Translations under genes and position numbers: made by a program
In this document: piece by piece, positions 1 to 8,634 of the stretch
Position numbering within the stretch: the first letter of the stretch is position 1
Layout of the letters: every line of letters begins with the position of its first letter
The notes under the pieces: generated by a model
Told to the model about the DNA's origin: nothing
What the model saw: the letters and a program-made list of their open reading frames with translations, nothing else
Databases searched by the model: none
Origin: JBFELO01 sp041552055
GTDB lineage: Bacteria > Acidobacteriota > Thermoanaerobaculia > Thermoanaerobaculales > Sulfomarinibacteraceae
Reading direction: 5' to 3'
Length of the DNA stretch: 23,799 bases
Assembly: GCA_041552055.1 (NCBI GenBank)
Contig: JBFELO010000074.1
Coordinates: 1-23,799 of the forward strand

Positions 1-40
1 GGGATATCGTGCGGCAGCGGGGCCTCGAAATGCTGTACCG

Positions 41-198
41 GGCTCCCACGGGGAGCGCGTTGAGGAGAGGGCGCGCTGAAGCTGCGTCGGTCGAGCCGAA
101 CGAGGGGCCACCGAGTCCCGACATTGTCTAAGGGGGCACCAGCGGGGAGTGCGCTGGGGAGAGGGCGCGTCGAGTGTCAGATAGTCGAAGCGAACGAG
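41..198. repeat. Degenerate 64-bp direct repeat, two copies
   Basis: Copy 1 is at 41-104 and copy 2 at 135-198, offset by 94 bp and of equal length with no gaps. My hand alignment gives 46 identities in 64 positions. Both share the core GGGGAG-YGCG, then GGAGAGGGCGCG, and both end in TCGA-NN-CGAACGAG. A shorter third relative lies at 3124-3163. The function is unknown; this resembles decayed intergenic repetitive DNA rather than a mobile element with an encoded transposase. Confidence 0.6.
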
Positions 199-202
199 AG
201 AG

Positions 203-279
203 TGATGACGTCGATGACGACGAAGATGAAGACGAAAATCGGCCGAGCGGGCGGATCTTGCATCTTGCATCTTGTATCC
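203..279 (+). repeat. Composite repeat: GA-rich triplets plus heptamer tandem
   Basis: A run of GAY/GAA-type triplets (203-239) is followed by a short GC spacer (GAGCGGGC) and then by three tandem copies of the heptamer ATCTTGC, the last ending in T (255-275), finishing ATCC. The same order of parts (GA-triplets, GAGCGGGC, GATCTTGCATC) occurs in opposite orientation at 23512-23585. The unit is therefore a dispersed composite element and not a chance low-complexity tract. It does not lie in a gene. Confidence 0.6.
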
Positions 280-296
280 GGGTGGGCGGGCGTGGC

Positions 297-2909
297 CTAT
301 CCCGCCAGCGTCCCCGCAGCGGTCAGCACCAGACGATCGGGGTGGAGGTGGCGCTCGATCGCCGCCATGACCTGGTCACGGTTCGTCTCCAGCACCCGCT
401 CGGGGTAGTGGTCGAGCTCGGCCACCGGCAGACCCGCCGTCAAGACCGACACCAGCTCGCGGGCGACCCCGGCGTTGGTCGCGAGACCGACCCTGAAGCT
501 ACCTGACCTGGCGAGCCGCTCCTCGGACAGTTCCTCGTCCTCCGGCCCACTGCGAACGAAATCGTCGAGCACCGATCGGCACACGTCCACGGCGCGATCC
601 AGATCGCTCGGGGCGACGGTGAGGAACGTCGCCCAGGGTCCGGCGATGTGCAGCGTTCCGAAGAACCTGCTGTAGATTCCGTAGGTGAGGCCCTCCCGGT
701 CGCGAACCGCGAGCCCCAGCCGGGAGGTCAGTGTCGACTGCCCCAGGCACGCGTTGGCCAGCACCGCCGCCGAGTAGTCATCGTCACCCCGCAGCAGGCT
801 CCCGCGGTGTCCCAAGAACACGTCCAGGTTGGGCCGATCGGCGACATCGATCTTCTCCTCGGTCGCGGGACCGTCGTCACCGGTCGGCCACTCGGCCGCC
901 TGAGGGTCGCGCGGCCGCCACCCTTCGAGAAACCCATCGAACAACGCCGCCACTCGATCCGGATCGATGTCACCGACCACCGCCAGCACCAACGAATCCG
1001 GGCCGTACGTCCGGTCGTGAAACGCCGCCAGTTCGTCGCGTGTCAGCGACACGACCTCCCGCTCGCGTTCCTCCACGACCCGCTTGTGCAGCGGATGCCC
1101 GACCGGGTACAGATGCCTCGTGAGCGCGGCGTAGGAGAGCGCGTGAGTGTCCTCGCGCTCCCGCACCAGCCCTCCCAGCACGCGCTCGCGCAGTTTGGCA
1201 AGCTCGTCGTCAGGAAATGTGGGGCGACGCAGCACGTCGACCAGCAGCTCGGCCAGGCGCGGCAGCTGCTCTGCCAGACCCTGACCGGAGAAGCTCACCG
1301 CGAACGGTGAGCCGGCCGACGACTGGACCCCCATCTGGAGCCCGTGGTCCTCGAGCTCCTCGGCGAGCTGAAGCCGGGTCCGGCCGGCGGTACCTCGCTC
1401 GAGCATCGCAGCGGTGAGCGCGGGCACAGAGAACCGCCCGTCACCGGCGCACGCCGTGCCCGCCTGCAGGGTGCCGGCAACGGTCACCGTGGGAGCGTGC
1501 GGATTCTCCAGCACCGCGAGGCGACCACCGCCAGCCAGCTCTCGCAGCGCCACCCGCTCGGCGAACGGTCGCCTCCAGTGGCAGGGTCGCGGTCGCGGAT
1601 CGGCCGCCGACGCCGCTCCTCCCGCCGCCGGGTCGTCGGGAACGAACCAACCCACGGTGACCCGCTCGTCGGTCAGATAGCTGGCCGCGACCCGCTGCAG
1701 ATCGTCACGGTCGACGGCCGACACCAGGTCGAGCTCGCGGATGAACTTCCGCCAGTCACCGACCGCCACGGCCTCGGTGAGCGCGGCCATGATGCGGCCG
1801 GGCGACTCGTGGTGGAAGGCGAGGTCGGTGCGGGTGTGCACCCTGGCCCGCTCCAGCTCGCGGGCGGACGGCGGCTCACGGTGAAGATGCCCCAGCTCCT
1901 CTCGGATCGCCTCCTCGACCTCCCGGTGACCAACGCCGGGAGCCAGCGATGCCACGACCTGAAACACCCCGGGATCGTGCAGCTCCAGCGCATAGGCGTT
2001 CACGCCGAGGCAGCGATTGGTTTCCACCAACCGCTGGTGCAGTCGTGAGGTCACGCCGTCGGCGAGAACGCGAGTCAACAGCATGAGCGACGGGAGATCC
2101 GGGTGCAGCCCTTCGGGGATGTGCCAGGTCAGCGCGAGGCACCCGAGCTCACCGGAACGGTGGATCTCGAATCGACGCTCGCCACGCTGCTCCGACTCAC
2201 GGTCGTGGACCGTCGGGATGGGCGCCGGCGCCTGCGGCAGGACACCGAAGCCACGCTCGACCTCTTCGAGTGCCTCGGCCTCGTCGACGTCGCCGACCAC
2301 CAGCACGGTCGCGTTGTCGGGGTGGTAGTAGGTGTCGTAGAACCGGCGCAGCACATCGACGGTGACGTGCTCCACGTCCGAGCGCCAGCCGATCGTGGGG
2401 TGACGGTACGGATGTTCGACGAAGGCGTGTGCGAACGACTGCTTGAGCAACAGGTCGAACGGCTCGTTCTCGCCCATGTCCAGCTCGTTGAGCACGACCG
2501 TGCGTTCGCTGGCGAGGGCGTCCTCGCGCACCAGCGCCCCGCGCATCCGGTCTGCCTCGATGTCCACCGCCAACGACAGGTGCTCCGCGGGAAGCACCTC
2601 GTAGTAGTTGGTGCGGTCGAGCCAGGTGGTGGCGTTGAAGTTCGCGCCGACGCGGTGCAGCAGACGGGCGGTCTCCGTCCCCCGGTCGCGGTTGAAGCGC
2701 TCGGAGCCCTTGAACATCAGGTGCTCGAGAATGTGCGTGGCGCCGGTGTGGCCCGACACCTCGTGCCGCGACCCGACCCGGTAGACGATTCCGAACCCCA
2801 CCACCGGCGCCACCGGGGTGGGATGGGTCAACACGGTGAGGCCGTTGTCGCGGTGGCGCCACTCGCTGACGCCGTACAGGCTGTCGACCTTTTCGAAGCG
2901 ATGTTTCAT
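297..2909 (-). CDS. M16 family zinc metalloprotease, two-domain
   Basis: This 870-residue protein has two M16 (insulinase/pitrilysin) half-domains. The inverted zinc motif HILEH is at residues 59-63, and the third ligand is probably Glu142 in the segment VVLNELDM, about 78 residues on, close to the family spacing. The second half (from about residue 430) has the M16 fold pattern but AAMLERGT where a zinc motif would lie, so it is a catalytically inactive partner. It keeps the Arg/Tyr element near RDREGLTYGIY that helps bind substrate. The closest types are the YmxG/PqqL-like peptidases that cut unfolded peptides. I chose the ATG at 2909 because homology begins there; the longer frame (to 3128) runs through an intergenic hairpin. 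No strong Shine-Dalgarno sequence and no signal peptide are visible, so its location may be cytoplasmic. It lies about 400 bp downstream of the pilus operon on the same strand and is probably transcribed separately. Confidence 0.93.
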   Translation of the reverse strand: MKHRFEKVDSLYGVSEWRHRDNGLTVLTHPTPVAPVVGFGIVYRVGSRHEVSGHTGATHILEHLMFKGSERFNRDRGTETARLLHRVGANFNATTWLDRTNYYEVLPAEHLSLAVDIEADRMRGALVREDALASERTVVLNELDMGENEPFDLLLKQSFAHAFVEHPYRHPTIGWRSDVEHVTVDVLRRFYDTYYHPDNATVLVVGDVDEAEALEEVERGFGVLPQAPAPIPTVHDRESEQRGERRFEIHRSGELGCLALTWHIPEGLHPDLPSLMLLTRVLADGVTSRLHQRLVETNRCLGVNAYALELHDPGVFQVVASLAPGVGHREVEEAIREELGHLHREPPSARELERARVHTRTDLAFHHESPGRIMAALTEAVAVGDWRKFIRELDLVSAVDRDDLQRVAASYLTDERVTVGWFVPDDPAAGGAASAADPRPRPCHWRRPFAERVALRELAGGGRLAVLENPHAPTVTVAGTLQAGTACAGDGRFSVPALTAAMLERGTAGRTRLQLAEELEDHGLQMGVQSSAGSPFAVSFSGQGLAEQLPRLAELLVDVLRRPTFPDDELAKLRERVLGGLVREREDTHALSYAALTRHLYPVGHPLHKRVVEEREREVVSLTRDELAAFHDRTYGPDSLVLAVVGDIDPDRVAALFDGFLEGWRPRDPQAAEWPTGDDGPATEEKIDVADRPNLDVFLGHRGSLLRGDDDYSAAVLANACLGQSTLTSRLGLAVRDREGLTYGIYSRFFGTLHIAGPWATFLTVAPSDLDRAVDVCRSVLDDFVRSGPEDEELSEERLARSGSFRVGLATNAGVARELVSVLTAGLPVAELDHYPERVLETNRDQVMAAIERHLHPDRLVLTAAGTLAG

Positions 2910-2965
2910 CGGAACAGGGTAAACCAGTCGAGCGCCCTGCGTATTCGCAGTCTCCCGGCCCAACC

Positions 2966-2985
2966 GATGCTGGATGCTGGATCCC
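2966..2985. repeat. Heptamer tandem repeat (GATGCTG)
   Basis: Two perfect copies of GATGCTG are followed by GATCCC. Read on the other strand this is GGATCCAGCATCCAGCATC, which resembles the period-7 repeat ATCTTGC at 255-279 (shared CAT/ATC phase, same length). It sits about 60 bp upstream of the protease start codon. Confidence 0.5.
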
Positions 2986-3058
2986 CCGCCCACACGGAGC
3001 CTCCAGTGGTCGGCGGGCTCGAGGTCGCGAGGGGCGCGCTGTGCGGGCGTGCCATCTT

Positions 3059-3118
3059 CAACATTCTTGGGAACCCGTCTACTCCACGCACAAACACCGA
3101 TCAGGCCCAAGAATGTTG
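3059..3118. repeat. 13-bp perfect inverted repeat (hairpin)
   Basis: The left arm CAACATTCTTGGG (3059-3071) and right arm CCCAAGAATGTTG (3106-3118) are exact reverse complements separated by 34 bases. The arms are AT-rich compared with their surroundings. It lies downstream of the pilus operon and upstream of the protease. No T run follows on either strand, so a simple intrinsic terminator is not obvious. It could be a small non-autonomous insertion (MITE-like), a REP-type element or a structured RNA. The arms do not match integron attC core consensus ends. Confidence 0.65.
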
Positions 3119-3123
3119 CAGGT

Positions 3124-3163
3124 GGCAACCTCGGGGAGCGCGATGGAAGAAGACCGCGTCGAA
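3124..3163 (+). repeat. Third, diverged copy of the left-end repeat
   Basis: The segment starts GGCAACCTCGGGGAGCGCG and ends CCGCGTCGAA. It aligns with positions 135-174 (GGCACCAGCGGGGAGTGCG ... GGCGCGTCGAG) without gaps. The match is weakest in the middle. It begins only five bases after the 13-bp inverted repeat. Confidence 0.4.
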
Positions 3164-3313
3164 ACCATCGGGCCGTATCGATCTCACGGCCTCGTTTCTC
3201 GAGCCTTCTCGTCCTTCCTCGTGCTCGGAGGAGAACCGATCAAGCGTAATCTGAGGGGTAGGTGAAACGCGGGCTTGAGGGCGTCCCGGACGATCACCGG
3301 CCAGGGCGATAGA

Positions 3314-3772
3314 TCACAGCTCTGGCGTCGGTGCCGGGTCGCCGGGGCGGAAAGTCCTCTCCACCCTGATCTCGACTCGCTCGACGCGCGACACCTCGCG
3401 CGCCGGCTTCACCCCGCCCACCCGCACGGTGGCACCGTCTGGTACGGACAGGGTGTCCACGAACTGGATCTGCTCGGCGCCCCTGTCGCCCTGGTAGTGG
3501 ACCACCGCCACCACGTCCGCGTGGCAGCCCTCGGGCTCACGACAGGTGAACATCAGGCGCCAGTCGAGAGAACCCTCGCCCGGTGCGCCGCGAACCTCGG
3601 TCAACTCGAGCATCAATTCCGGCGAACGGAGCGGGACCGACGGAAAGCTGAACTCGTTCGCCCGCGACTCGGATGGGCCGCGGCGACAGCCCGCACCCGG
3701 CACGGCGAGTGCCGCGGCTGCGAAGATCGCGAGTGCAAGGGACGGCCAACGCCAGCGCCGCGACGGCGCCAC
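3314..3772 (-). CDS. Small exported protein, probable lipoprotein; last gene of the pilus operon
   Basis: This 152-residue protein has an N-terminal basic stretch (MAPSRRWRW), a hydrophobic segment and a cysteine near residue 29 in the context PGAGC, which fits a weak lipobox. The rest is a compact beta-rich region (about residues 45-145) with one likely disulfide in TCREPEGCHADV. It ends in a Pro-rich tail and TPEL. I do not recognise a named family. It starts with GTG overlapping the TAG stop of the preceding gene (TAGTG), and the GGAG of the preceding C-terminal codons acts as its ribosome binding site, so the two genes are translationally coupled. The operon position after PilY1 recalls the small PilY2-type genes of other bacteria, but no sequence relation is claimed. 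Confidence 0.75.
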   Translation of the reverse strand: MAPSRRWRWPSLALAIFAAAALAVPGAGCRRGPSESRANEFSFPSVPLRSPELMLELTEVRGAPGEGSLDWRLMFTCREPEGCHADVVAVVHYQGDRGAEQIQFVDTLSVPDGATVRVGGVKPAREVSRVERVEIRVERTFRPGDPAPTPEL

Positions 3773-4563
3773 TACAGCTCCGGCGTGGGGATCGGGCCCG
3801 GCGGCCTGGGTACCGACTGGGCGGCAGCCGGCCTGGGCGGACCGCTCCGCCGCTCCTCCTGCATCCAGATCACCGAGGCCCGAACGTCGGGATGGGCTTT
3901 GCCTTCAGGCACTGCCGCCTCGAAGCCGTGGCTGAAGACGCCCCTACCGTTGGGCGGCAGCATGGAGGCCACGTCGACCTGACCACGCCACGGGGTATCG
4001 CCCTCGCCGGCGATCGTCTGGAGCTGGACCCGGACGTTGGTCACCGGGTCGGAGAATCTGTTGATGACCTCGCCCTCGACCAGCCACCGATCCTCGCCCT
4101 GCGCGGTCACCTGGAGGTTGTTGATCACCACGCTGCCGCCCTGCTGATAGCCCTCCGGCGGCCCGGAGGCGGGACTCTGCTCGGTCCCCTCCTCGGCGGC
4201 GGCGGCTGCCGAGCCGCGCACGTGTTTGACATCCTGATCGGTGATGGCAAGCCCGCCGGCGGCAGCCGCATTTGCAGGAGGCGCCTCCAGCCGCCGGCCC
4301 TGGGACAGCGACACGGTCTCCTCCGGCGGCGGTTGCTCGGGGGTCGACGCCAGCTGTTCCTGCTGGTGCAGGGCATCGAGATCCACGTCGACGATGTCGT
4401 AGGCCACCCGAGCACCGTCGGGCAGCTCGAGCATGAGGTAGGAACCGGTCAGGGTGTAGCTCGCCGCCTCGATGACGGTGCCGTCGTGCAGACGGACCTC
4501 GATCGCGGCCGCCGGACCCGCCAACAGCCCCACCACCAGCAGTGCGAGAAAAACGCGCTTCAT
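3772..4563 (-). CDS. Exported protein with FxLYD-like beta domain, downstream of pilY1
   Basis: This 263-residue protein has a clear signal peptide (MKRVFLALLVVGLLAGPAAA). Residues 21-65 form a short beta domain of the type seen after IEVRLHDGTVIEA and ending in YDIVDVDLDAL. A linker rich in Ala, Glu and Pro follows. Residues about 145-220 (VVINNLQVTAQ ... LPPNGRGVFSHGF) have the pattern of a FxLYD-type immunoglobulin-like domain: a GEVIN turn, V-x-V-x-L strands, then a Pro-Asn-Gly turn before the last strand. The C-terminus is Pro-rich and ends in TPEL. The gene starts 4 bases after the pilY1 stop, with AGGAG 7 bases before its ATG. Its role is unknown; operon position suggests a periplasmic partner of the pilus tip complex. 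Confidence 0.8.
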   Translation of the reverse strand: MKRVFLALLVVGLLAGPAAAIEVRLHDGTVIEAASYTLTGSYLMLELPDGARVAYDIVDVDLDALHQQEQLASTPEQPPPEETVSLSQGRRLEAPPANAAAAGGLAITDQDVKHVRGSAAAAAEEGTEQSPASGPPEGYQQGGSVVINNLQVTAQGEDRWLVEGEVINRFSDPVTNVRVQLQTIAGEGDTPWRGQVDVASMLPPNGRGVFSHGFEAAVPEGKAHPDVRASVIWMQEERRSGPPRPAAAQSVPRPPGPIPTPEL

Positions 4564-4567
4564 GCCG

Positions 4568-7500
4568 TTACTCCTGACGCCAGTTGGTCAGCTCGTAGCC
4601 CCTCGGGCTGGTGAACTCTTCCGTGTAACCGGGCTGCGCCTCACTCACGGTGAAGGTCACGTAGGTCTTGCCGTCGATGGTGTAGTCCTCGGTCCCGGTG
4701 ATAATATCATTGATCTCGACGGTCTCTCCCTGGCCACATTCGAACCACAGCTTGTAGGCGCGGCCGATGCCGGCGGCGCGACAGATCGGCTGGTCTTCGG
4801 GTGTCTCGTCGCCGAAGTCGAAGCCGCTGCCCGGGCACAGGTCGGGCGGCTCGTCGGCGAGCTCGTCGGTCGCCTCGAAGGTCGGGAACAGCACGTAGCC
4901 GTCGATCACCTTGGCCTCGAAGTTGACCTTCTCGTCCTCGCGCAGCTCCAGGTACCAGCCGTAATTGCCGTCGGCCGGGGTCAGGGCGCTCGAGTCGCAG
5001 TCGAAGGTCCCGTCGAGGTCCGCGTAGCTGATCGACACCAGATCGGAGGCGGTGCGGGTCACGTCGTCGCCGACGTCGAGCACGAAGAAGAAGTGGTCGG
5101 ACTCGTTGATGCCGCCGGCGATGTCGACCACCGGCGAGCGGTCACCCAGGTTGGCGCGGTCGCCGGTGCCGATCGCCAGGGCCCACTTGTACTGGCCGGC
5201 GTCGAACCCGGCCGGCACCGAGATCGGTCGGGCGAAGAACTGCGACCGGAACAACGGCTCCAAGGTGACCGCATCGAGCCGGGTCGGGAAGTCGGCCGAG
5301 AAGTCGAAGATCTTGGTCTCGCTGACACCGGTCAGGGCACCGCCCACGATCCCCTCGGCCGCGCTGTCGGACGGTCCCGCCAGCGTCAGTCGCCACAGCC
5401 CGCCGTCGGTGTCGCCGAAGTAGATCCGGTCGTGGAAACCGTCGAGGTCGGAGTCGAGGGCCATCACGCCACCCGGGATCGACACGGTGTAGGCGTTCTT
5501 GAACACGATCTCGCCGGTCTCGACGTTGACACCGTAGACGTGGGTGCCGGTGTAGTCCTGCTGCTGCTGGTCCCAGCCGCCGCCGAAGAAGGCGATGTAC
5601 AGGTCGTCCGGCGGCGTGTCGACGCCGGTGTACACGGCGACGCGGGCCACCGCCGGCTCGGACCAGGTCCAGCCGAGGTCCCAGTACGGCTCGCACTCGT
5701 CCCCGGAGAGCGCCGGGGGGCAGTTGCTGTTGGCGTCGGTGGTGTCGATGAACTCCCACAGCAGCTCGGGGTAGTTTTCGGCACAGCCGGTGCCGCCGGT
5801 CAGGCAGCCCGGCATGTCGTCCGACGGCACGGAGGGCACGTAATCGGTTCCAGAAGTCGAGTCCGGCTGGGTGATGTCGAGGGCGACCATGCCGCGGCCG
5901 CCGCGCCGCATGGTCGACAGCGCGATCGTGCGCCACTCACGGTCGCCGACACCGTCGGGCGAGATGAACACGTCCGCGACCGTTGTCTGGCCGTCCACCA
6001 GGTACTGCTGGTCGGTGCCGTACGTCATGTTGTACAGCCGGTGCATCACCGCCTGCGGCACGAAACCGAACATCTCGGTGCCGGTGCCCAGGTCGTGGAC
6101 GTCGTCGTAGACGCCGCCGTCATCACGGTCCCAGGCGCCGCCATCGAAGCCGTGCAGGATGCCGTCGTTGCCGCCGACCAGCACGACCCGCCGCCGCTTG
6201 CTCTGCTCCTGCATGAACAGCTGGTAGTCGTGGACGCCGAGCTCGGTGGCCTCGACGAAACCGTAGTCGTAGAAGTACATCGTCGTGGTGGGTGGGTTCA
6301 CGATCTTGGGCTGAGAGTGGTAGATGTCACCCAGCACCGGGGTGCCGCCGGCCCGCGGCGGATCCTGCGGCGGTGGGCTCAGCCCGAGGCCGGCCGGGTT
6401 GTCGTAGATGTTGCGGACGAAGTTGGCGACCTCGACCGCCTGCAGATCGGTGATCGTCACCGGAAGGTCGTCGCTGACGTCGTCCTTGAAGTTGGAGCGC
6501 AGCGTCGCGTTGGTGAAGGTCTCGGTGATGTCGTAGCGCACCCAGTCGCTGCCCGAATCCCAACCGATGAAGATGTTGCGCTGGGGCGAGCCGCTGAGCT
6601 GGGCCAGCAGCGAGTCGGCGGCGTTCCACTCGATCTGGGTGAAGTCGATCTCGCAGTCCGAGTCGGCGACCGTCGGCAGCGTGGGATTGTCGGCGTTCAG
6701 CTTGAACCCGTACAGATGTCCCTCCCACAGCGGCCGGTCCTGCAGCGGGGTGAAGAACGGGAACACGGCCAGGAAGTCCTCGGGGCCGGTTCCGGAGGGC
6801 GACGGTGGCGGCGCCACCTTGAACGGTACGAAGGACCGGTCACGGGCGTCGATCGCGTTGAGCACGCTGTACAGCGCTGCGCTCAGAGCGTTGGCGTTGT
6901 CCGCGGTGTAGAACTGGCCGCCGGTCTCGTTCGAGACGCAGGCGACCGGCGATTCCGTCCCGGTTCCGACGTCGACCTGGAAACCACCGGCGTAACCGAC
7001 GGTGTACACCGGCACGGCGTCTTCGAGGGTCGAGAACGCCTCGGCCACCGAGCCCGGGCCGCACAGGTCGAGCCCGCAGCTCTCCTCACCGTCGGTGATC
7101 AGCACCACGTACCACAGCCGACATCTCGCGAGCGGGTCGGTCGCCCACGGCTCGGTCTCCTGGTGGTTGACGTACCAGTCGTAGGCGTCCCACAGCGAGT
7201 TGGCGATCGGCGTCGAGCCGCGCGCCACGATCGGGATCGGATCGAAGGTCCCCGACGCCGGGTCGTTGTCGAAGTTGGGCACGAAGTTGCCGCCGGCGAA
7301 CAGCTCCGAGCTGCCGGGCACGAAGTCGACCGAGCTCGCCGCCGGCTGCAGAAAGGCACGCACGTCATCGATGTTGGTGATCGCCGACGCCGGGGGCGGC
7401 AGGTCGACCTTGAGGTTCATGCCGTCGCAGAAGGTGCTCGCGGGGGAGCTCACGTTGCGGGCGTCGTCGCTGGTGATCTTCTTGCGGACGTCCACGTCGA

Positions 7501-8623
7501 TCTGGAAGACCGGCGCGTTGCGGCCGTAGGAGAAGTCGAGCAGCGAGCCCTCGTACAGGTACTTGAACGCCAGCATCTGCTCCGACTCGGGGTGCGGCAG
7601 CCCGGTGTCCCAGAGCGCCGGGCTCCCCTCGTCGTTCCAGCTCGAGGTCCAGTCGTACCACGGTGAGCAGACCTGGATACAGCTCTCGCCCCAGGAGGAC
7701 ACAACCATGTTGTCGAAGCGGTTGGTGGCGTCGGCGGCGGTCGAGCCCCTGCTGTACAGGCCGACCCCGCCCGGCATCAGATTGGCCGTCGGGTCAGCCA
7801 GCAGGTCCTCGTAGTACTCGAGGATGGTGCACCAGCAGTCCTCGGGGTTGGTGCAGGGCCCGCAGCCCCAGTAGTCCTCACGGCCGACCGGGTTGTACAG
7901 CCGCTGGATCTGGATGCGCATGTTGGAGCAGAAGAACTCGACCCGCACGCGGTAGGCCTGGCCGTCGCCGCGCACGACGGTCCGGAGATCCGGGTCCCCG
8001 GGATCCAGCTCCACCACACCAGTTCCGAGCTCGTAGAAGGTTCCGTCCTTGTCGCGCACCAGGTGCCACGTGGCTCGCAACCGTTCTGGAGGGCCTGCTT
8101 CGGCGGCAGTCGGGATGTTGTCGATCCAGAAGTAGTAGCCGGCCTCGAGTCCGGGGAGCCCGTCGTCGTCGTGCAGGCCGAAAGCCACGCCCGGCGCGGC
8201 GGTGCCGAGCTCGTCCGGCGCGAAGTCGAACTCGATCCGGTTATTGCTCCACTCGAGCGGGTTGTACATCAGGTCGCCGGGCATCGACTTGTTGATGACC
8301 AGCACTGTCGAGCGGCTGTCCCGCGCCCGGTTTTCCTGCGCGAAGGTGCTGCCCCACAGGCCGCCGGCGGCCTGGGCCGGCAGCGGCCCGGACTCCTTGG
8401 TCCAGTTCGCCCAGCCGGTGGCCGGCTCCTGGTAGACGGTCCAGCTTCCGGCCGGTCCGGTGAGCGGGTCGGTGCTCTCGAAGTCGTCGCGGAAGACCTC
8501 GGTGGGAATCGTGGTGGGGAAGGACTGGGCCGTCACGGTGGCCGGTGCGCCCGCCACGAGCAGCAGGAGCGCGGCGGCGGTGACCGCCCGGCGCTGTACG
8601 GATCGCTGCATCAGTAAGGTCAT
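4568..8623 (-). CDS. pilY1: PilY1 family type IV pilus tip/adhesion protein
   Basis: This 1351-residue exported protein has a signal peptide (residues 1-33, likely cut after VTA). Residues about 40-315 look like a concanavalin/laminin-G-type lectin domain (FRDDFES at the start, GGVGLYSRG and FDNMVVSSW at the end) with a Cys-rich insert GCGPCTNPEDCWC near residue 253. Residues about 400-560 hold only the second half of a VWA domain: GSTPIANSL near 467 and VVLITDGEESC near 506. No DxSxS motif is present. From about residue 760 the PilY1 C-terminal beta-propeller follows, with DIYHSQPKIV, VLVGGNDGILHGFDGG and a calcium loop DSDLDGFHDRIYFGD near residue 1055 equivalent to the regulatory loop of Pseudomonas PilY1. 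PilY1 primes pilus assembly, modulates retraction and mediates adhesion. A strong GGGAGGGAG precedes the ATG. It follows the VWA-fragment gene by 11 bases. Confidence 0.93.
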   Translation of the reverse strand: MTLLMQRSVQRRAVTAAALLLLVAGAPATVTAQSFPTTIPTEVFRDDFESTDPLTGPAGSWTVYQEPATGWANWTKESGPLPAQAAGGLWGSTFAQENRARDSRSTVLVINKSMPGDLMYNPLEWSNNRIEFDFAPDELGTAAPGVAFGLHDDDGLPGLEAGYYFWIDNIPTAAEAGPPERLRATWHLVRDKDGTFYELGTGVVELDPGDPDLRTVVRGDGQAYRVRVEFFCSNMRIQIQRLYNPVGREDYWGCGPCTNPEDCWCTILEYYEDLLADPTANLMPGGVGLYSRGSTAADATNRFDNMVVSSWGESCIQVCSPWYDWTSSWNDEGSPALWDTGLPHPESEQMLAFKYLYEGSLLDFSYGRNAPVFQIDVDVRKKITSDDARNVSSPASTFCDGMNLKVDLPPPASAITNIDDVRAFLQPAASSVDFVPGSSELFAGGNFVPNFDNDPASGTFDPIPIVARGSTPIANSLWDAYDWYVNHQETEPWATDPLARCRLWYVVLITDGEESCGLDLCGPGSVAEAFSTLEDAVPVYTVGYAGGFQVDVGTGTESPVACVSNETGGQFYTADNANALSAALYSVLNAIDARDRSFVPFKVAPPPSPSGTGPEDFLAVFPFFTPLQDRPLWEGHLYGFKLNADNPTLPTVADSDCEIDFTQIEWNAADSLLAQLSGSPQRNIFIGWDSGSDWVRYDITETFTNATLRSNFKDDVSDDLPVTITDLQAVEVANFVRNIYDNPAGLGLSPPPQDPPRAGGTPVLGDIYHSQPKIVNPPTTTMYFYDYGFVEATELGVHDYQLFMQEQSKRRRVVLVGGNDGILHGFDGGAWDRDDGGVYDDVHDLGTGTEMFGFVPQAVMHRLYNMTYGTDQQYLVDGQTTVADVFISPDGVGDREWRTIALSTMRRGGRGMVALDITQPDSTSGTDYVPSVPSDDMPGCLTGGTGCAENYPELLWEFIDTTDANSNCPPALSGDECEPYWDLGWTWSEPAVARVAVYTGVDTPPDDLYIAFFGGGWDQQQQDYTGTHVYGVNVETGEIVFKNAYTVSIPGGVMALDSDLDGFHDRIYFGDTDGGLWRLTLAGPSDSAAEGIVGGALTGVSETKIFDFSADFPTRLDAVTLEPLFRSQFFARPISVPAGFDAGQYKWALAIGTGDRANLGDRSPVVDIAGGINESDHFFFVLDVGDDVTRTASDLVSISYADLDGTFDCDSSALTPADGNYGWYLELREDEKVNFEAKVIDGYVLFPTFEATDELADEPPDLCPGSGFDFGDETPEDQPICRAAGIGRAYKLWFECGQGETVEINDIITGTEDYTIDGKTYVTFTVSEAQPGYTEEFTSPRGYELTNWRQE

Positions 8624-8634
8624 CGCTCCCTCCC

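Larger units (their letters stand above)
1..296. other. Gene-free left flank
   Basis: I see no credible coding region here; the open frames are short, lack ribosome binding sites and run antisense into the protease gene. The stretch is made of degenerate repeats: a 64-bp direct repeat in two copies, a GAY/GAA trinucleotide tract and a heptamer tandem repeat, each listed separately. The M16 protease gene ends at its right edge, so this is the 3' flank of that gene. I see no clear terminator hairpin followed by a T run. Confidence 0.6.
2910..3313. other. 404-bp gene-free region between the pilus operon and the protease
   Basis: No coding region can be supported. It holds a heptamer tandem repeat (2966-2985), a 13-bp perfect inverted repeat (3059-3118), a relative of the left-end direct repeat (3124-3163) and a C/T-rich stretch near 3190-3235. 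It should contain the end of the pilus operon transcript and the promoter of the protease, but I could not identify a convincing -35/-10 pair. Confidence 0.55.
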